The notes below the pieces were generated by a model. That model was not told where the DNA came from. It did not search any database and was given only the letters and a program-made list of their open reading frames with translations. From the NCBI RefSeq assembly GCF_008831285.2, contig NC_045151.1:5779682-5843681 (forward strand): a stretch of DNA of 64,000 bases. The letters are read 5' to 3'. Of this stretch, positions 49,050 to 60,027 are shown piece by piece (within the stretch, counting starts at the first letter, position 1; every line of letters starts with the position of its first letter). This stretch comes from Nymphaea colorata (Eukaryota; Streptophyta; Magnoliopsida; Nymphaeales; Nymphaeaceae). Position numbers and translations under genes: made by a program.

Positions 49050-49331
49050 TGTTGCAGACCAATTATGCCTGGGTCAGCTAAGCCAACAATATGGGATGTT
49101 GCGCGGCTAGCTTTAGCATTGCTCCGAAAGCAAGTGAGATCCAATCAGACGCTGAGTCAAGCAGAAAACAATGCAATTGAATGTGTAGTGCAGTAGTACA
49201 AGGGAGAAATGTATCAATGTAGCATGGTTGTCGGTCCCTTCAGAAGATCCAGTTGGGTTGGTAAGTTTCCCATGCGTAGCGTTAGGCTGTGCATGTGGGT
49301 TAGGGCTTAATTCCTCAAGTAGACACATAGG
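49050..49331 (+). repeat. LTR-like direct repeat, right copy
   Basis: Partner of 48240-48520. The LTR may extend right, toward 49670, where the CACTA tnp2 sequence resumes; the left copy would then be truncated. No target duplication was identified. Confidence 0.7.
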
Positions 49332-52300
49332 ATGCGTCCACAACTGCATATAGTGCCACAGGGGCGAGCAAGTGAAAGCTCGTCGCCGAGTAGGCACTTG
49401 GAAGAATGAGTATTTTGACATGACCTGATGGCCACAACTACTGATTCCCTACTATGGAATAATCTATGTTATGGTTTACTGAGTGCCTAGCACTCATCGT
49501 CTAGTCTATGATTTGAAAGATTAAAGAATGCTTTTGCTACCTTAAGATTGAGTTAGGCTGGCTGAGGGCTTGTGGAAACCCTTTGCGCCACACGGGCCAA
49601 ATAGGCTTGAAAAGTCAGTCTATGACACGAGGTCTTACTTTAACAACAACTTGTCAAATTGTGTCAAATAGGATCTTCAACGTAGAAAACCTGTTCCATA
49701 CTCATCTTTGAATGTATATTTTGAATTTACAAGTACAAAGCCAAACTCATCTTTGGTCATTCCTTTAGCATGTGAACTCAAAACATTAAACCATTTACAT
49801 TTAAATAAAACAAACTTTATATCTCCATACTCAACCTCAAAGATCTCTAAAATAACTCCATAAAAGGTAGCCTCACCAATAATTGGATTTCTATGAGAAA
49901 CTTGAAGTTTGAGTAATTACAACAACACTGTTGTTTTGAGTTTTCCTCTTTTCCTTCTCTTTCAAGTCTATGAACTCAAAATCCATTAATCACAAAGCCA
50001 TTATATTTCTTCACTACATTATGAGGATATTGTGGAAGCCATATAAGTCCATCATCCACTTGTTTGCGAGTACTTTTCTGACGTAACTGATGAATCTATA
50101 GAAATAATGACCAGTTATATGATGTACTTAAAAAATAAATATTAGAAACAAAAATAGATGAAATAATACCAAAATATAGCTTACATGGTGTTGAAACCAT
50201 TCAGGAAATTTGACCTTATGTAAGTGTTCAATTTCATGATACTTTCTACAATATTGTCTTCTCGACAAGTCTAGATGTTGCCTAATGAAAAACCATCTTA
50301 TTAGTACAGTAAGAATTTTATGATCATCTCAAAATAAAAAAAGGTTAAGTTAGTGACTTACTGAAGGTAAGGCGCCACTAAAGGATGATTAAACAATATG
50401 TAAGTGCGCACTTGTTGAAGCATGAAATTGTCTGTAGTAAACAATACATATGCTCTCAAAAAACCGTCCTTTCCTTAATAATGTACAACACTGTGTTGAT
50501 TCTATTTCTTCATCATTTCTTTATAGTCTATTAAAGTGTGTTTCTACACTGCATAAATACCTTGAACAAAATATCAAACTTTCATCAGCCAAATACCCTT
50601 CTACAATTGATCCTTCTGATTGACTTCTATTACGCACTTGAGCAAGTACCTTGAATAAAAAATCATTTACAAGTTACTTAAAATAGTTAAAAAAAAACAA
50701 GTACATAAAAACATCTTACAATAATATATGCACTTACCTTTTGATAGGATACATCCAACGGTATTGTATAGGACCACCCAATAAGACTTCACTAGCTAAG
50801 TGGATAGGCAAATGAGTCATGACATCAATGAATGTAGGTGGAAATATCTTTTCATATGACATAACATCAATATAATTTGCTCCTCTAACTGCTTCAAATC
50901 ATTTCCTTTTCCAACTTTTGTGCATAATTCCTTTAAAAAAATGCACGACTCAACCAATATTGTGCTTATCTTTTTAGGTAAAAATCTTCATAAGGCTAAT
51001 GAACGGAATTGATGAATCTACATATGGTAGTCATCACTTTTTAACCCTCAGATTTTGTCTTTTCAATGCACGCATCGTGAAATATTTGAAGCCTAACCAT
51101 CTGGAACCTTCAAATTTTTCAACACACTAAAAAATATGTTTTCTCCTTTTTGTTCATAGTGAAACATGCTACTGGCAGTAATATTTTACCAGTTCTGTTA
51201 TGTGTTCGTAGATGAAGTTCATGTCTTATATTCATCTCTTGTAAGTCTGAATGAAAATTGTAATGATCTTTTATTTTTCCTATCAAATTTAACAATAAAC
51301 CAACTATATTGTCAAAATATTTTTCCGATATGCATCACATCCATATTGTGACGTAATAAGCTATCCTTTTAAAATGACAGTGAAAAATATACTTTCCCTT
51401 CTCCAATTCTTTGACAATGGTTCATGTTCCACTTCTTGTAATACATCCATTTTAGGAAGACATGTGAGAGTGCTTCTTAGTTCTTCTATCTCATCAAATG
51501 AATGTTTGTCCAATATATATGCATGATATATAGGTAAAAATCTTTGATGACCCATATAACATTCTTTATAACTATTTCTTAAACGATAAGAATATATATC
51601 CTTTTGGCATATGGAGCATGCCAATTTTCCTTTCCTACTTCATCCTGATAAATCTGTATAAGCTGGAAAATCATTTATGGTCCATAATAAAGTTGTATGC
51701 ATCTGAAAATATTGTTTTTTGTTTGCATCATAACTATCTGCACCAAATTCCCACAACACTTTTAATTCATCAATTAGCGGTTGTAAATAAACATCAATCT
51801 TTTCTCCTGGAGAATTTGGCTAATAATGCAAACACAAATTCATGTAAAGTTATTTCATGCACATCCATGGTGGTAGATTATATATGATAGTGATGGCTAG
51901 CCAGATACTATATGATGTACTCAAAGTACGAAAGGAGTCAAAACCATAGCTGGCCAAACCATGTTTGGCATTACGACTATCTAATGCAAAAAATGGATGC
52001 AATTCATCAAAAAATTTTCTGTGCTCACGAATCAGCAAAGTGTCTTAGTAAACCATCTTTAATTTGTCCTTCATCATGCCATCTAATTTCTAAAGCAATT
52101 TTTGAAGAAAAATACATTTTCTAAAGCCTTAGTATTAATGAAAAATGATGCAAAGTATTGGCATAAATTTTTCTAGTTTTGCTTTGATTTCTTGTTAGAC
52201 ATCTTCTCTCCATCTATAAGCACCTCAAACATCACATCGATCTTTATCACTGGAGTCTTTCCAAAACAATATACAATTTTGAGGACATGCATCTATTTTT

Positions 52301-52674
52301 TCACAAGTCATACCAATGCTCGAACAATTTCTTTTGTTGCATAAAATGATTTCGGTATTTGCACACCTATAGGAAATGTTTTTTGCAATGCAGTAACTCC
52401 AATAACATATCAAATGATCTATTACTCTATTCATATGGACTTTATGTGAAATAACCAAATTATGAAGTACAACTTAGAGAATTTTTCACATTCGGTATAT
52501 AATTCTTCTTCAGCATTGTTTAGCAAATTTGCATATTCTTGATTTTGTACACCTTGATCTTTCATGTCATCATGCATTTCTTCATCATCCACATCTATGT
52601 TATCCTCATCTTCTAGTTGTATTCCAAATGCATCTCTTATCAAATCATTCATGTTATCTTGATCATTTTCTACA

Positions 52675-52682
52675 GTTTCATC
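52675..52682. repeat. 8-bp target duplication GTTTCATC, left
   Basis: Exact match to 53450-53457, on either side of the hAT-like element and within tnp2-like coding sequence. Confidence 0.85.
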
Positions 52683-53449
52683 TAGTGTTATCTGTATTGC
52701 AGGATATGGGCCTCTATCATGCGATACGTATCGTATAGGTTTTTTCTAAACCTATACGATACGCGTACAATACATAATACGCTTGTGTATCGCAGGTGTA
52801 TTGGTTGCATCTTGTGATATGGGGGTTGTATCGTACGATACACCTGATACACCTCCTGTATCATATGACACATGGATAAAATGATTTTTTGTGGGTTTTT
52901 ACAAAAGAACCTCTCTCTCCCTCATTCTAAACATGTCTAAAAATTGTGAGAGGGGAAAGTTTTACTAGTTTTTCTACAAAAATTGTCCATTTATGTGAAT
53001 AAATCGTCTATTTAGAGAAGAACCCGCTTGTCGATAAGAAGGTTTACTCCTGGCCCATGGGTATGATGGGACCTTGATTGATGATAATCATAATACATTA
53101 TTTGTTGTAAACTGGTAATGTAATCTAAAACATTCTAAAGTTTAAACTTTAAAGTTGTGATGGATGTTTATTATGTTGTTATGAATTTCTTATTTGTCAT
53201 TTCTAAATGTGTTGTTAATATATTTTGGCATATGAATGATGTGATGAGTTTTCTTTATATAGAACATTTTTTTTTTCAATTTATTTTTTGTTTTTCCTGA
53301 TTTTACCGATCTTTGTCTATTCTTTCTAATTTTGTAATATTTTTTTATTATTAATTTACGATACGTTACACTCCGTTTACAATATGTTACGATACAGTAT
53401 ATAGGTCGGCCCGACCGATACACATTACGATATGCCTTTTACAACATTG
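52683..53449 (-). mobile_element. Non-autonomous hAT-like element, copy 2
   Basis: This 767-bp element lies in the tnp2-like gene. Its plus-strand start is TAGTGTTATC and its end GCCTTTTACAACATTG, so its termini are imperfect inverted repeats (CAATGTTGTA and TAGTGTTATC). A perfect 8-bp target duplication flanks it, as hAT transposases produce. It matches copy 1 (9924-10668) in inverted orientation. Its interior carries repeated GATACG/CGTATC words and a strong hairpin (52727-52763). It has no coding capacity. Confidence 0.83.
52727..52763. repeat. Perfect 16-bp inverted repeat in hAT-like element
   Basis: Arms CGTATCGTATAGGTTT (52727-52742) and AAACCTATACGATACG (52748-52763) enclose a 5-base loop. 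Confidence 0.95.
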
Positions 53450-53457
53450 GTTTCATC
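53450..53457. repeat. 8-bp target duplication GTTTCATC, right
   Basis: Exact copy of 52675-52682. Confidence 0.85.
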
Positions 53458-53679
53458 ATGATCACTTTGGCTGGTAATACTAACTCATCATGGTAATGCC
53501 AACGTGTATAAGTTTGGAAAAAACCAAAACATATTACATGATTTCCAACATCTTTTATCAATTGAAATAGGTAGTTGTTGCACTTTTTATATGGACACCT
53601 AATTTTCCCATCAACTGCTATACTATTTGTCGTGGCAAAGTTGATCAAGTCTCCAACACTTCTCACATATTCCATGCTC

Positions 53680-55190
53680 CTTTTAGAGGGAAAAGAAGTG
53701 TTTATAACAATTTCAATTAAAAAGTTATAAAGTACAATTAGATAAGGTAAAAGTCCACCTGTCTTTATGTATTCAACTTCAATCTTCCATCTTCAAGAAT
53801 CACCTTGTTTTAATAGGTGCTTCAACTGATAAAACTAAACAGCATAGTTTAGTAATATATTTACTAAATTTTATACGAATTTTATAAAAAATAGGTTACC
53901 CAAGTTTATTTCTATCCTAATAAGACAAAAAAGTAGAAAATTGTTTTAAAGATTGAGCTTCCAAAGTAGTAGAAAATCACACTCATCCAATTTTCTTTTC
54001 AATGCATTTGGAAGATTTGAACTCAAACCATTTAGATTCTTAAGTACTTAAACGAAAACATGAAGAAAAAATATTTAAATCCTCCCCATCGCCAATCTCA
54101 GCAAAAGTAAAGGCACATAATTTATCTTATTTAATTGTTCTCATGATGTGTTTGATCGTGCATTTAATCAAGCTAAGACTAGTAATGAATTGTTACAAAA
54201 ATGCACAGAAATTGAAGCCTTCCTTCCCCACAAATGAATTGTCAATGGTAGCACAGACACATTACTCATATGGCATGTTTAATCTTTTTTTGCTGGACAG
54301 TATCCAGCTTTAGTTGACAGTTTATTTAATTTATTCTGGTAAGCTGCACAAAGTATAACCAAAGCTGGAAAAGTCAAACCCAAGACAGAAGCCATTTCAT
54401 TTAACATTAAGAATTTTAAATTTTAAATTATATTTCAGCCTCGATAAACATTTTGAAAAATATATTTTGTCGCCTTTAAAAAAAAAAACCCTATGGCTCC
54501 CCAAAATGTATATCACCTACTGTGCTAGGCACTAGAAGGATGCATGCATGTTTGGACCCTGGAGTCAAGAGAATGGCCTTGGAGATTTCAAACACTGGGC
54601 TGTTAATATTCTGTTGACCAGGGATGGCTTTCCCCAACTAAAATTAAAAAAAAAAGGTTTAAGAGGCAATCCAGTTCAATCAAGTGCTCTCTTGCCTCAA
54701 GAATGGTTTTACTTGCACTATTAACAGAAAAAGTGAAATAGCATAACTGAGCTATTTGCTGTCTTCCATAAATAAGAATAGAATTGTCCCCACATTAAAT
54801 ACTCCTTTTATAGCCTTGTTCACATGACCCCACAAGGAGAGAACCATCTCAACTTTTCAGTAAGTTATCTGATAGTTGTTACAAAGCAATACTTAACCTG
54901 AGCATTCGCTTCTCGATCTGTCATTATACCCCTAGAAGTAGAAAAATTACAACCCCTCTCCGGCCAAGTTATCTGTGATAATGCCCATGTTATGGTTGCT
55001 AAATTGCTTAACAATGGTATCTGTAACTAAGTGGAAACAGAAAAAGGAGAAGGAACTTATGTTCCTGTGTTGGAAGTCATGAAACATAAAAAGTTGGGCA
55101 GGCCATGTTTTTGAACCCTTTGATGAAATACATTTAACTTCAGAAGCCTCATTGTAAAAAATATCAGTTATAGGAATGATTGGAGGATAG
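53680..55190. other. Gene-free interval
   Basis: AT-rich, with no domain or RNA gene seen. The missing outer end of the CACTA element could lie here. Confidence 0.5.
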
Positions 55191-55194
55191 GATT

Positions 55195-55335
55195 AAAAAA
55201 TGCTAAAAGTCCTCCTTGACGTGATGAGCTACATTCAGCTTTGGCTTTTGCAAGAGGCAATGTGCATGAGAATCAAACCTCAACTGCCTGTATGAAAGCC
55301 AAAGCTTGTTCCAGTACACCAACTAAGTGGTCCAC
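55195..55335 (-). mobile_element. tRNA-derived SINE-like unit
   Basis: On the minus strand CCACTTAGTTGGTGTAC (55314-55330) resembles a polymerase III A box. AGGTTTGATTC (55270-55280) resembles a B box, about 35 bases downstream. The unit ends in a T-run near 55195. This is the layout of plant tRNA-derived SINEs. No target duplication was found. Confidence 0.4.
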
Positions 55336-55713
55336 TCTAACATCTAAAACATATTGGTGGCATTCATTAGTAATTGCTGTGTTAGGTGTGTTTTTAATTA
55401 TTTTTTGGCTTGCTGCTCAACTTTTGAGATAATACAATAATGAAAGGAAGAACCACTATAGAAATTTGGTTACTGAACTACTATGGAAATTATTCTAACG
55501 GAACGAACACTTGAGTCATCATTTTCCTTAGAATCCTCAAGAGGAGTCCCTTAAAATCTGTCTACCACCAATGGCCAATCGATTAAGGCCAACAACGTGA
55601 TGGTGAGCTGGGTCGCAGGGCGGCACCACAATCACAAAGATGGATGCAGCTTGCTGACCTCTCCAACATTTATTGGAAACTTTCACATTTTTCAAGTATT
55701 TAGGATCATTATG

Positions 55714-55717
<4 letters not shown>

Positions 55718-55763
<46 letters not shown>
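55718..55763. repeat. (TA)n(TG)n followed by 17 guanines
   Basis: A TA/TG run passes into an uninterrupted G homopolymer at 55747-55763, then TTTGGGG. Confidence 0.95.
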
Positions 55764-56439
55764 TTTGGGGTTCAGTCAAAAGCTTGAGTATAAAATATTC
55801 ATGTGGAAAGAACCAGGTAGGACAAGTATGCGCTAGTGGTTTTGGTAAGGATTCATGATTTAATGAATTATTGATGCAGCGATAGGGAGGATAATCTCCT
55901 TCAAATACCAATCAACGATCTTCAATCGATAATTCAATCAGCAATTTGTAATAAAAATAACAAAATATGATAAACAACAAGGAAATAACCCTAATCACCC
56001 ACACGTTTTCTCTCTTCAAAAGAACCTAAAACTTACGTAACAGTTGTTAGTGGGACTACTAACCAATATAAGGTCTGAAACAGTCAAAATACTTGACACA
56101 CAAGGAGAAAGCAGGAGACAAAAGAAGAATGTATAGTGGAGTGACTAGCGTGGATGAAACACGAGACTAAGATGAATGCAACAGCGTGGAGAGAGAGACA
56201 GAGAAGACGATCGGCAGTGTGGAGAGAGACAAGTGGATGCAAGCAATGACACGTGTGGAGAGAGAGATGGGCGATGAATGCAGCAGAGCAGCGAGGATCT
56301 TTTCAGCAGCAGCGAGGAGAGGAGCTTCATGGCAGAGGGCAAGGGCAGAGCCAGGATTTTTTTTCAGGAGCTGGCCAAACGGTCTGCGGGTCAGGCCAAG
56401 AGGAGCAACCGGTCGGGCAAACTAAAAAAATTTGATTTT

Positions 56440-56892
56440 TCAATATAATTTTTTTTTTCTGCGCTCACCCGGGCCGGGCCATATGGCGGGAAGAAGGGGA
56501 TTTTCGTGGGTAGGGTTCTTTCTGACGCAGAGAAGCCTTCCATTTGTAAAAGGGGGACAAGCACTTAGAAGGTTTGGAAACGTTTTACAAATGCAACTTC
56601 ACCCTGCATTTGTAAGGGTAGTGGACTATTGCAAATGCATGAGCTTGCGTTGTCGAATACTTTTACAAACGGAGGGCCAGATTGCCTTTGTAAATATGGA
56701 TTATCTACTAAAGCAGGGAGGATACGATGTTGCTAATAGGAGGGTCTAGGTGGCTAGTCTCTAACGCAAGTGAATGCTGTGTTAGAGACGGTCCATAATC
56801 AAACACCCAATTGAAAATTGCGTTAGTGAAATGTCTTACCAATTGTAACACATGCTCTCAATGAGTTAGAGTAAGCTACAATTCTTCTAGTG
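56440..56892 (-). mobile_element. CACTA-like terminus with subterminal repeats
   Basis: The right edge reads CAATTCTTCTAGTG, so the minus strand starts CACTAGAAGAATTG, a CACTA-type terminus. Inward are two sets of short repeats in both orientations: GTTAGAG/CTCTAAC with AACGCA (56755-56875), and TTTGTAA/TTACAAA (56540-56700). No transposase lies nearby and the opposite terminus was not found. Confidence 0.55.
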
Positions 56893-56976
56893 ATGTCACA
56901 AACCTTTGAACAAGAACAAAGACACCGCACCGCATGTCATTATGAAACTGACTAGCTAGTCTTGTAATAAGAATTG

Positions 56977-57113
56977 CAATTGTATGTCATTATTATTCAC
57001 CTGACCAACAATTGTATGTCATTAGTATTCACTTGACCAAACAATTGTATGTCATTAATACCAAACTTGTATGTCATTAGTATTCACTTGACCAACAATT
57101 ATATGTCATTAAC
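56977..57113. repeat. Minisatellite, about 33-bp unit
   Basis: Five complete or partial units of a CAATTGTATGTCATTAG...CACTTGACCAA motif start at 56977, 57009, 57042, 57066 and 57096. Confidence 0.9.
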
Positions 57114-57179
57114 CATACCAAACTTCTGGAAAGGTTAAGACTCGTTATGAAAAAGTCAATACTAACCATACCAAAAAGG

Positions 57180-57484
57180 TTATAATCCATGCTCTCTTAG
57201 CCATCAGTGCAAAATTCCTATCAGGGAGTCATCGAATCCCAAACCCGCCTTCTTCTTTTGGCTGACAAACCTGAGGAAAAGCTGCGAAGATGAATTGGAT
57301 GAGTGTCGCTAGTGCCTTGCCATAGGAAGGTTCGCATGATATGTTCAAGCTTTTCAAGAACCGAGGCAGGGAGAATCAAGGATGGAAACCAAGAACATGG
57401 GTTACTACGACGCGTGGATTTGATCACCGGCACAGCACTTGAGAGACCATGAAGCGGTTTTTGATTTTTCACATTGAACAACAA
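57180..57484 (-). pseudogene. LINE reverse transcriptase C-terminal fragment
   Basis: The minus-strand frame contains LPASVLEKLEHIMRTFLWQG, the conserved stretch after the palm of plant L1-type reverse transcriptases. It is followed in another frame by CQPKEEGGFGIR and NFALMAKRAW, the next conserved motifs. The upstream catalytic part is absent. It is a 5'-truncated, frameshifted relic of a non-LTR retrotransposon. Confidence 0.65.
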
Positions 57485-58721
57485 GCTGCTTACAGCCGTC
57501 TACCTACACAGCACAAGATGTTTCTATCAATGTGGGAAATAACCTTTGAGTGAGTTAGTTAGACAAGCAAAGAAAAAAAAGGGGGAATATATCACCAATG
57601 GCACAAGAAAATGAATGGTAAAACCTTGATTACTGCTCATAAGGAACGGTAAATGATGAAAGGACTAGAGGGTACATACTTACATATCAGAAAACTTGAA
57701 AAGCAACACGCTTGTATAGTTGCAATAAAAAATCCATACTAACTCAAAAAAACAACGAAGTGCATGAACCAAAATATCACAAAATTAAAGGAATGCGCAT
57801 CTGCTTGGCCATTAATAAGCTGTATAAATGACTAGAAAGAACATGCATAAAAAACTATCAGACGCGTAAAAAATGACATGCAAAGTGGAAAAGTGAGTGA
57901 AGTGAAATATTTTCAAACTGAAGCATGGACCTTCTTTGGGGCCGTTCGATGAGCAGCCGTGGTGGACGCTGATGATGGAGATGGTGACTGGTGGCACTGA
58001 TGGTGGAGAGGTGAAATCGAGTATGAATGGCTGCCATTGCTGAAGTGAATGAAATAGGGTCGACGGCATGCCTGGGTTTCCTGGTGCTGGAGATGTGGGT
58101 AGATGCAGCCGGTGACGCCCTTGGTTGACCTGCATGGTCGATGGTGTGCAGGCGGAAGGGTAAGCGGGAGGGAGGCGAGAGAGTGAACCGGGGGCAATGA
58201 GGGGGGAGTGAGAGACCCCATAGCGGTTTCTCTTCAAATTTTGGGTTAATCTGGGGTGCCCGAGCAGAGGTGAACGAACGGCTTACGGCTCACGACCAGT
58301 CGATTATATATATATATATATTAGATTACTGGCAAAAGATGTCTTGCACACACAGAATAAAAGATTTCAGATATATATATGTATATATTTTTATATATGT
58401 ATATATAATCATCTAAAATTATATATTTAATGGTGGTCAAGACGAAGGATGGCGGTTGTCCGACCTCTCGTTATCAGGTGGTTTGTGGTAAACGTAGGGA
58501 ACGTCGTACGAAGTTCTCAAAGGTGGCAGACAATAGACTATCGATGGAGGGGGAATTGCTGCCGTCGTCTATATATATATATATATATATATATATGCCA
58601 TCGCCATCAGGGGTTAAGTTATATGGGTAGGTGTTGACCAACCCAACAGCCCATCACCGGCCTCGACCCGATGCACGCTATTCTCATGAAAAATCTATTG
58701 CATGAACAAGGGAAGGACCAC

Positions 58722-58752
<31 letters not shown>

Positions 58753-59686
58753 ACGTGCATTCGTTATGACGCCTAGTCTATTTCTTGAGCAGGCCCTTCT
58801 CACCCGTGACTCCGTATTCTACTTCATCAAAACATAGCCTGTCAACATGTCTTACAAATGTGTCCCTCCTCTATATATATTGCTTTCGGAAACAGGAAGA
58901 GGGAGATCTGCAGTGGTGCATGTGTAATATACATACAAGATCGTTTACATGAGTGCGAGATCCGAAATTTTATGCATAAGTGCGGCATCAGTAAATTAGG
59001 GTTCATGTGAATGTCAGTTGCAGAATTTTATGCCTACATGCATTTACATACGGAGAGAGAGAGCTGCACGTGAACAAGTATGCTAGTGGCAAACTCAACC
59101 TTGTGTAAGATTGAAAGTTGCATGACATGTAATCCCAAACCACAGTCGTCAAAACAGATATTAAATAGCAGAGACCTCCATAACTTGGAAAGATAATCGA
59201 GAAGCCATTATTTTAAAGCTTTTGGATAAGAACATCTTCACTAGCAAGTGTGGCAAGACTCTTTTATCATCGTTGGTCATGGTGCAGAACAGCTCTAAAA
59301 TGTTATCACATTTCATAAATAGTGGGCGCTGAAGTACGCAGAACACAGAGACGGTGGATCTGAAATTTCTAAGTTCCTGCTTGTTTGATGAGATCAAGAT
59401 GGCATCTTCAGCAACTGAGCACGACCTCGGAACAATAAACAAGAATAAGGTTTCCTAATTTTCTGGTCATCATTTACAATCTGAAAAGCAGAAATCTTAA
59501 TGGTTCAATTTCGTGATTTCCCGGCCCATCACCTTCCCTCCTCCCGGGAAAGAAATAACAATAATAAATGAATCACCACTTGACATAATTACCTAAAACG
59601 AATCTGAGTTTCGTGGGGGATCGTTTGTGGTATTTATAATGGGCGCTCTCCTGAAGACAATATGATCCGAATCTCAAGCATGAATA

Positions 59687-59735
<49 letters not shown>

Positions 59736-59991
59736 ACATCTCACTGTTTTGCTGCATTAAGAAATGTTGTTGAACCAATCTGCACATTGCAGTTGGACCA
59801 TGTTTGACGGAGCCAAATCTGTTCATTTCAGCCAGCAACCGTTCGAGCGAGTCATCCATTTATGCATCTTCAACATGCTTTCATGCTCCTAAATTCTTCA
59901 AGAGTGCTTGTGTCTTTAAGATTACTCCTCAGCAAGCAGCTAGTTATAAATCCAGACTATTTTGTCCGCAGTGGATATGCCCAGGTGTATC

Positions 59992-60027
<36 letters not shown>

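Larger units (their letters stand above)
49680..53675 (-). pseudogene. TNPD/tnp2-like CACTA transposase gene
   Basis: This is the large catalytic transposase of En/Spm elements, in broken exons. In coding order: transposase-associated domain (SVGDLINFATTNS, KIRCPYKKCNN, 53660-53570); interrupted by a hAT-like insertion; then FGIQLEDEDNIDV and CEKFSKLYF (52630-52470) and KIDACPQNCILFWKD (52300); tnp2 core FDELHPFFALDSRNAKHGLASYGF (52005) and IYNLPPWMCMK (51870); ACSICQKDIYSYRL and CYMGHQRFLPIYH (51620-51530); DVMHIGKN-like motif (51340); DVMTHLPIHLASEVLLGGPIQYRWMYP (50815-50745); NRSQSEGSIVEGYLADESLIFCSRYL (50630-50560); and a DUF4216-like C-terminus (YGVILEIFEVEYGDIKFVLFKCKW, KDEFGFVLVN, 49860-49730). 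Many stops and shifts are present. Confidence 0.82.
44500..53700 (-). mobile_element. CACTA (En/Spm-like) transposon, interior, with nested insertions
   Basis: Two transposase genes typical of En/Spm elements lie on the minus strand in the usual order, TNPD-like first (53675 to about 49680) and TNPA-like second (46104 to 44539). A hAT-like element and a small LTR-like element have landed inside, and LRR exon relics lie between the genes. I did not find the CACTA termini, so the outer limits are minimal. Confidence 0.7.

Noticed and set aside
55452-56892. CACTATAG at 55452 as left end of the CACTA element ending at 56892
   Set aside because: Termini match poorly and the flanking trinucleotides (AAC and ATG) do not agree.
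57812-58237. 141-codon minus frame
   Set aside because: Proline-, serine- and histidine-rich with no recognisable domain; an overlapping frame of similar length exists.
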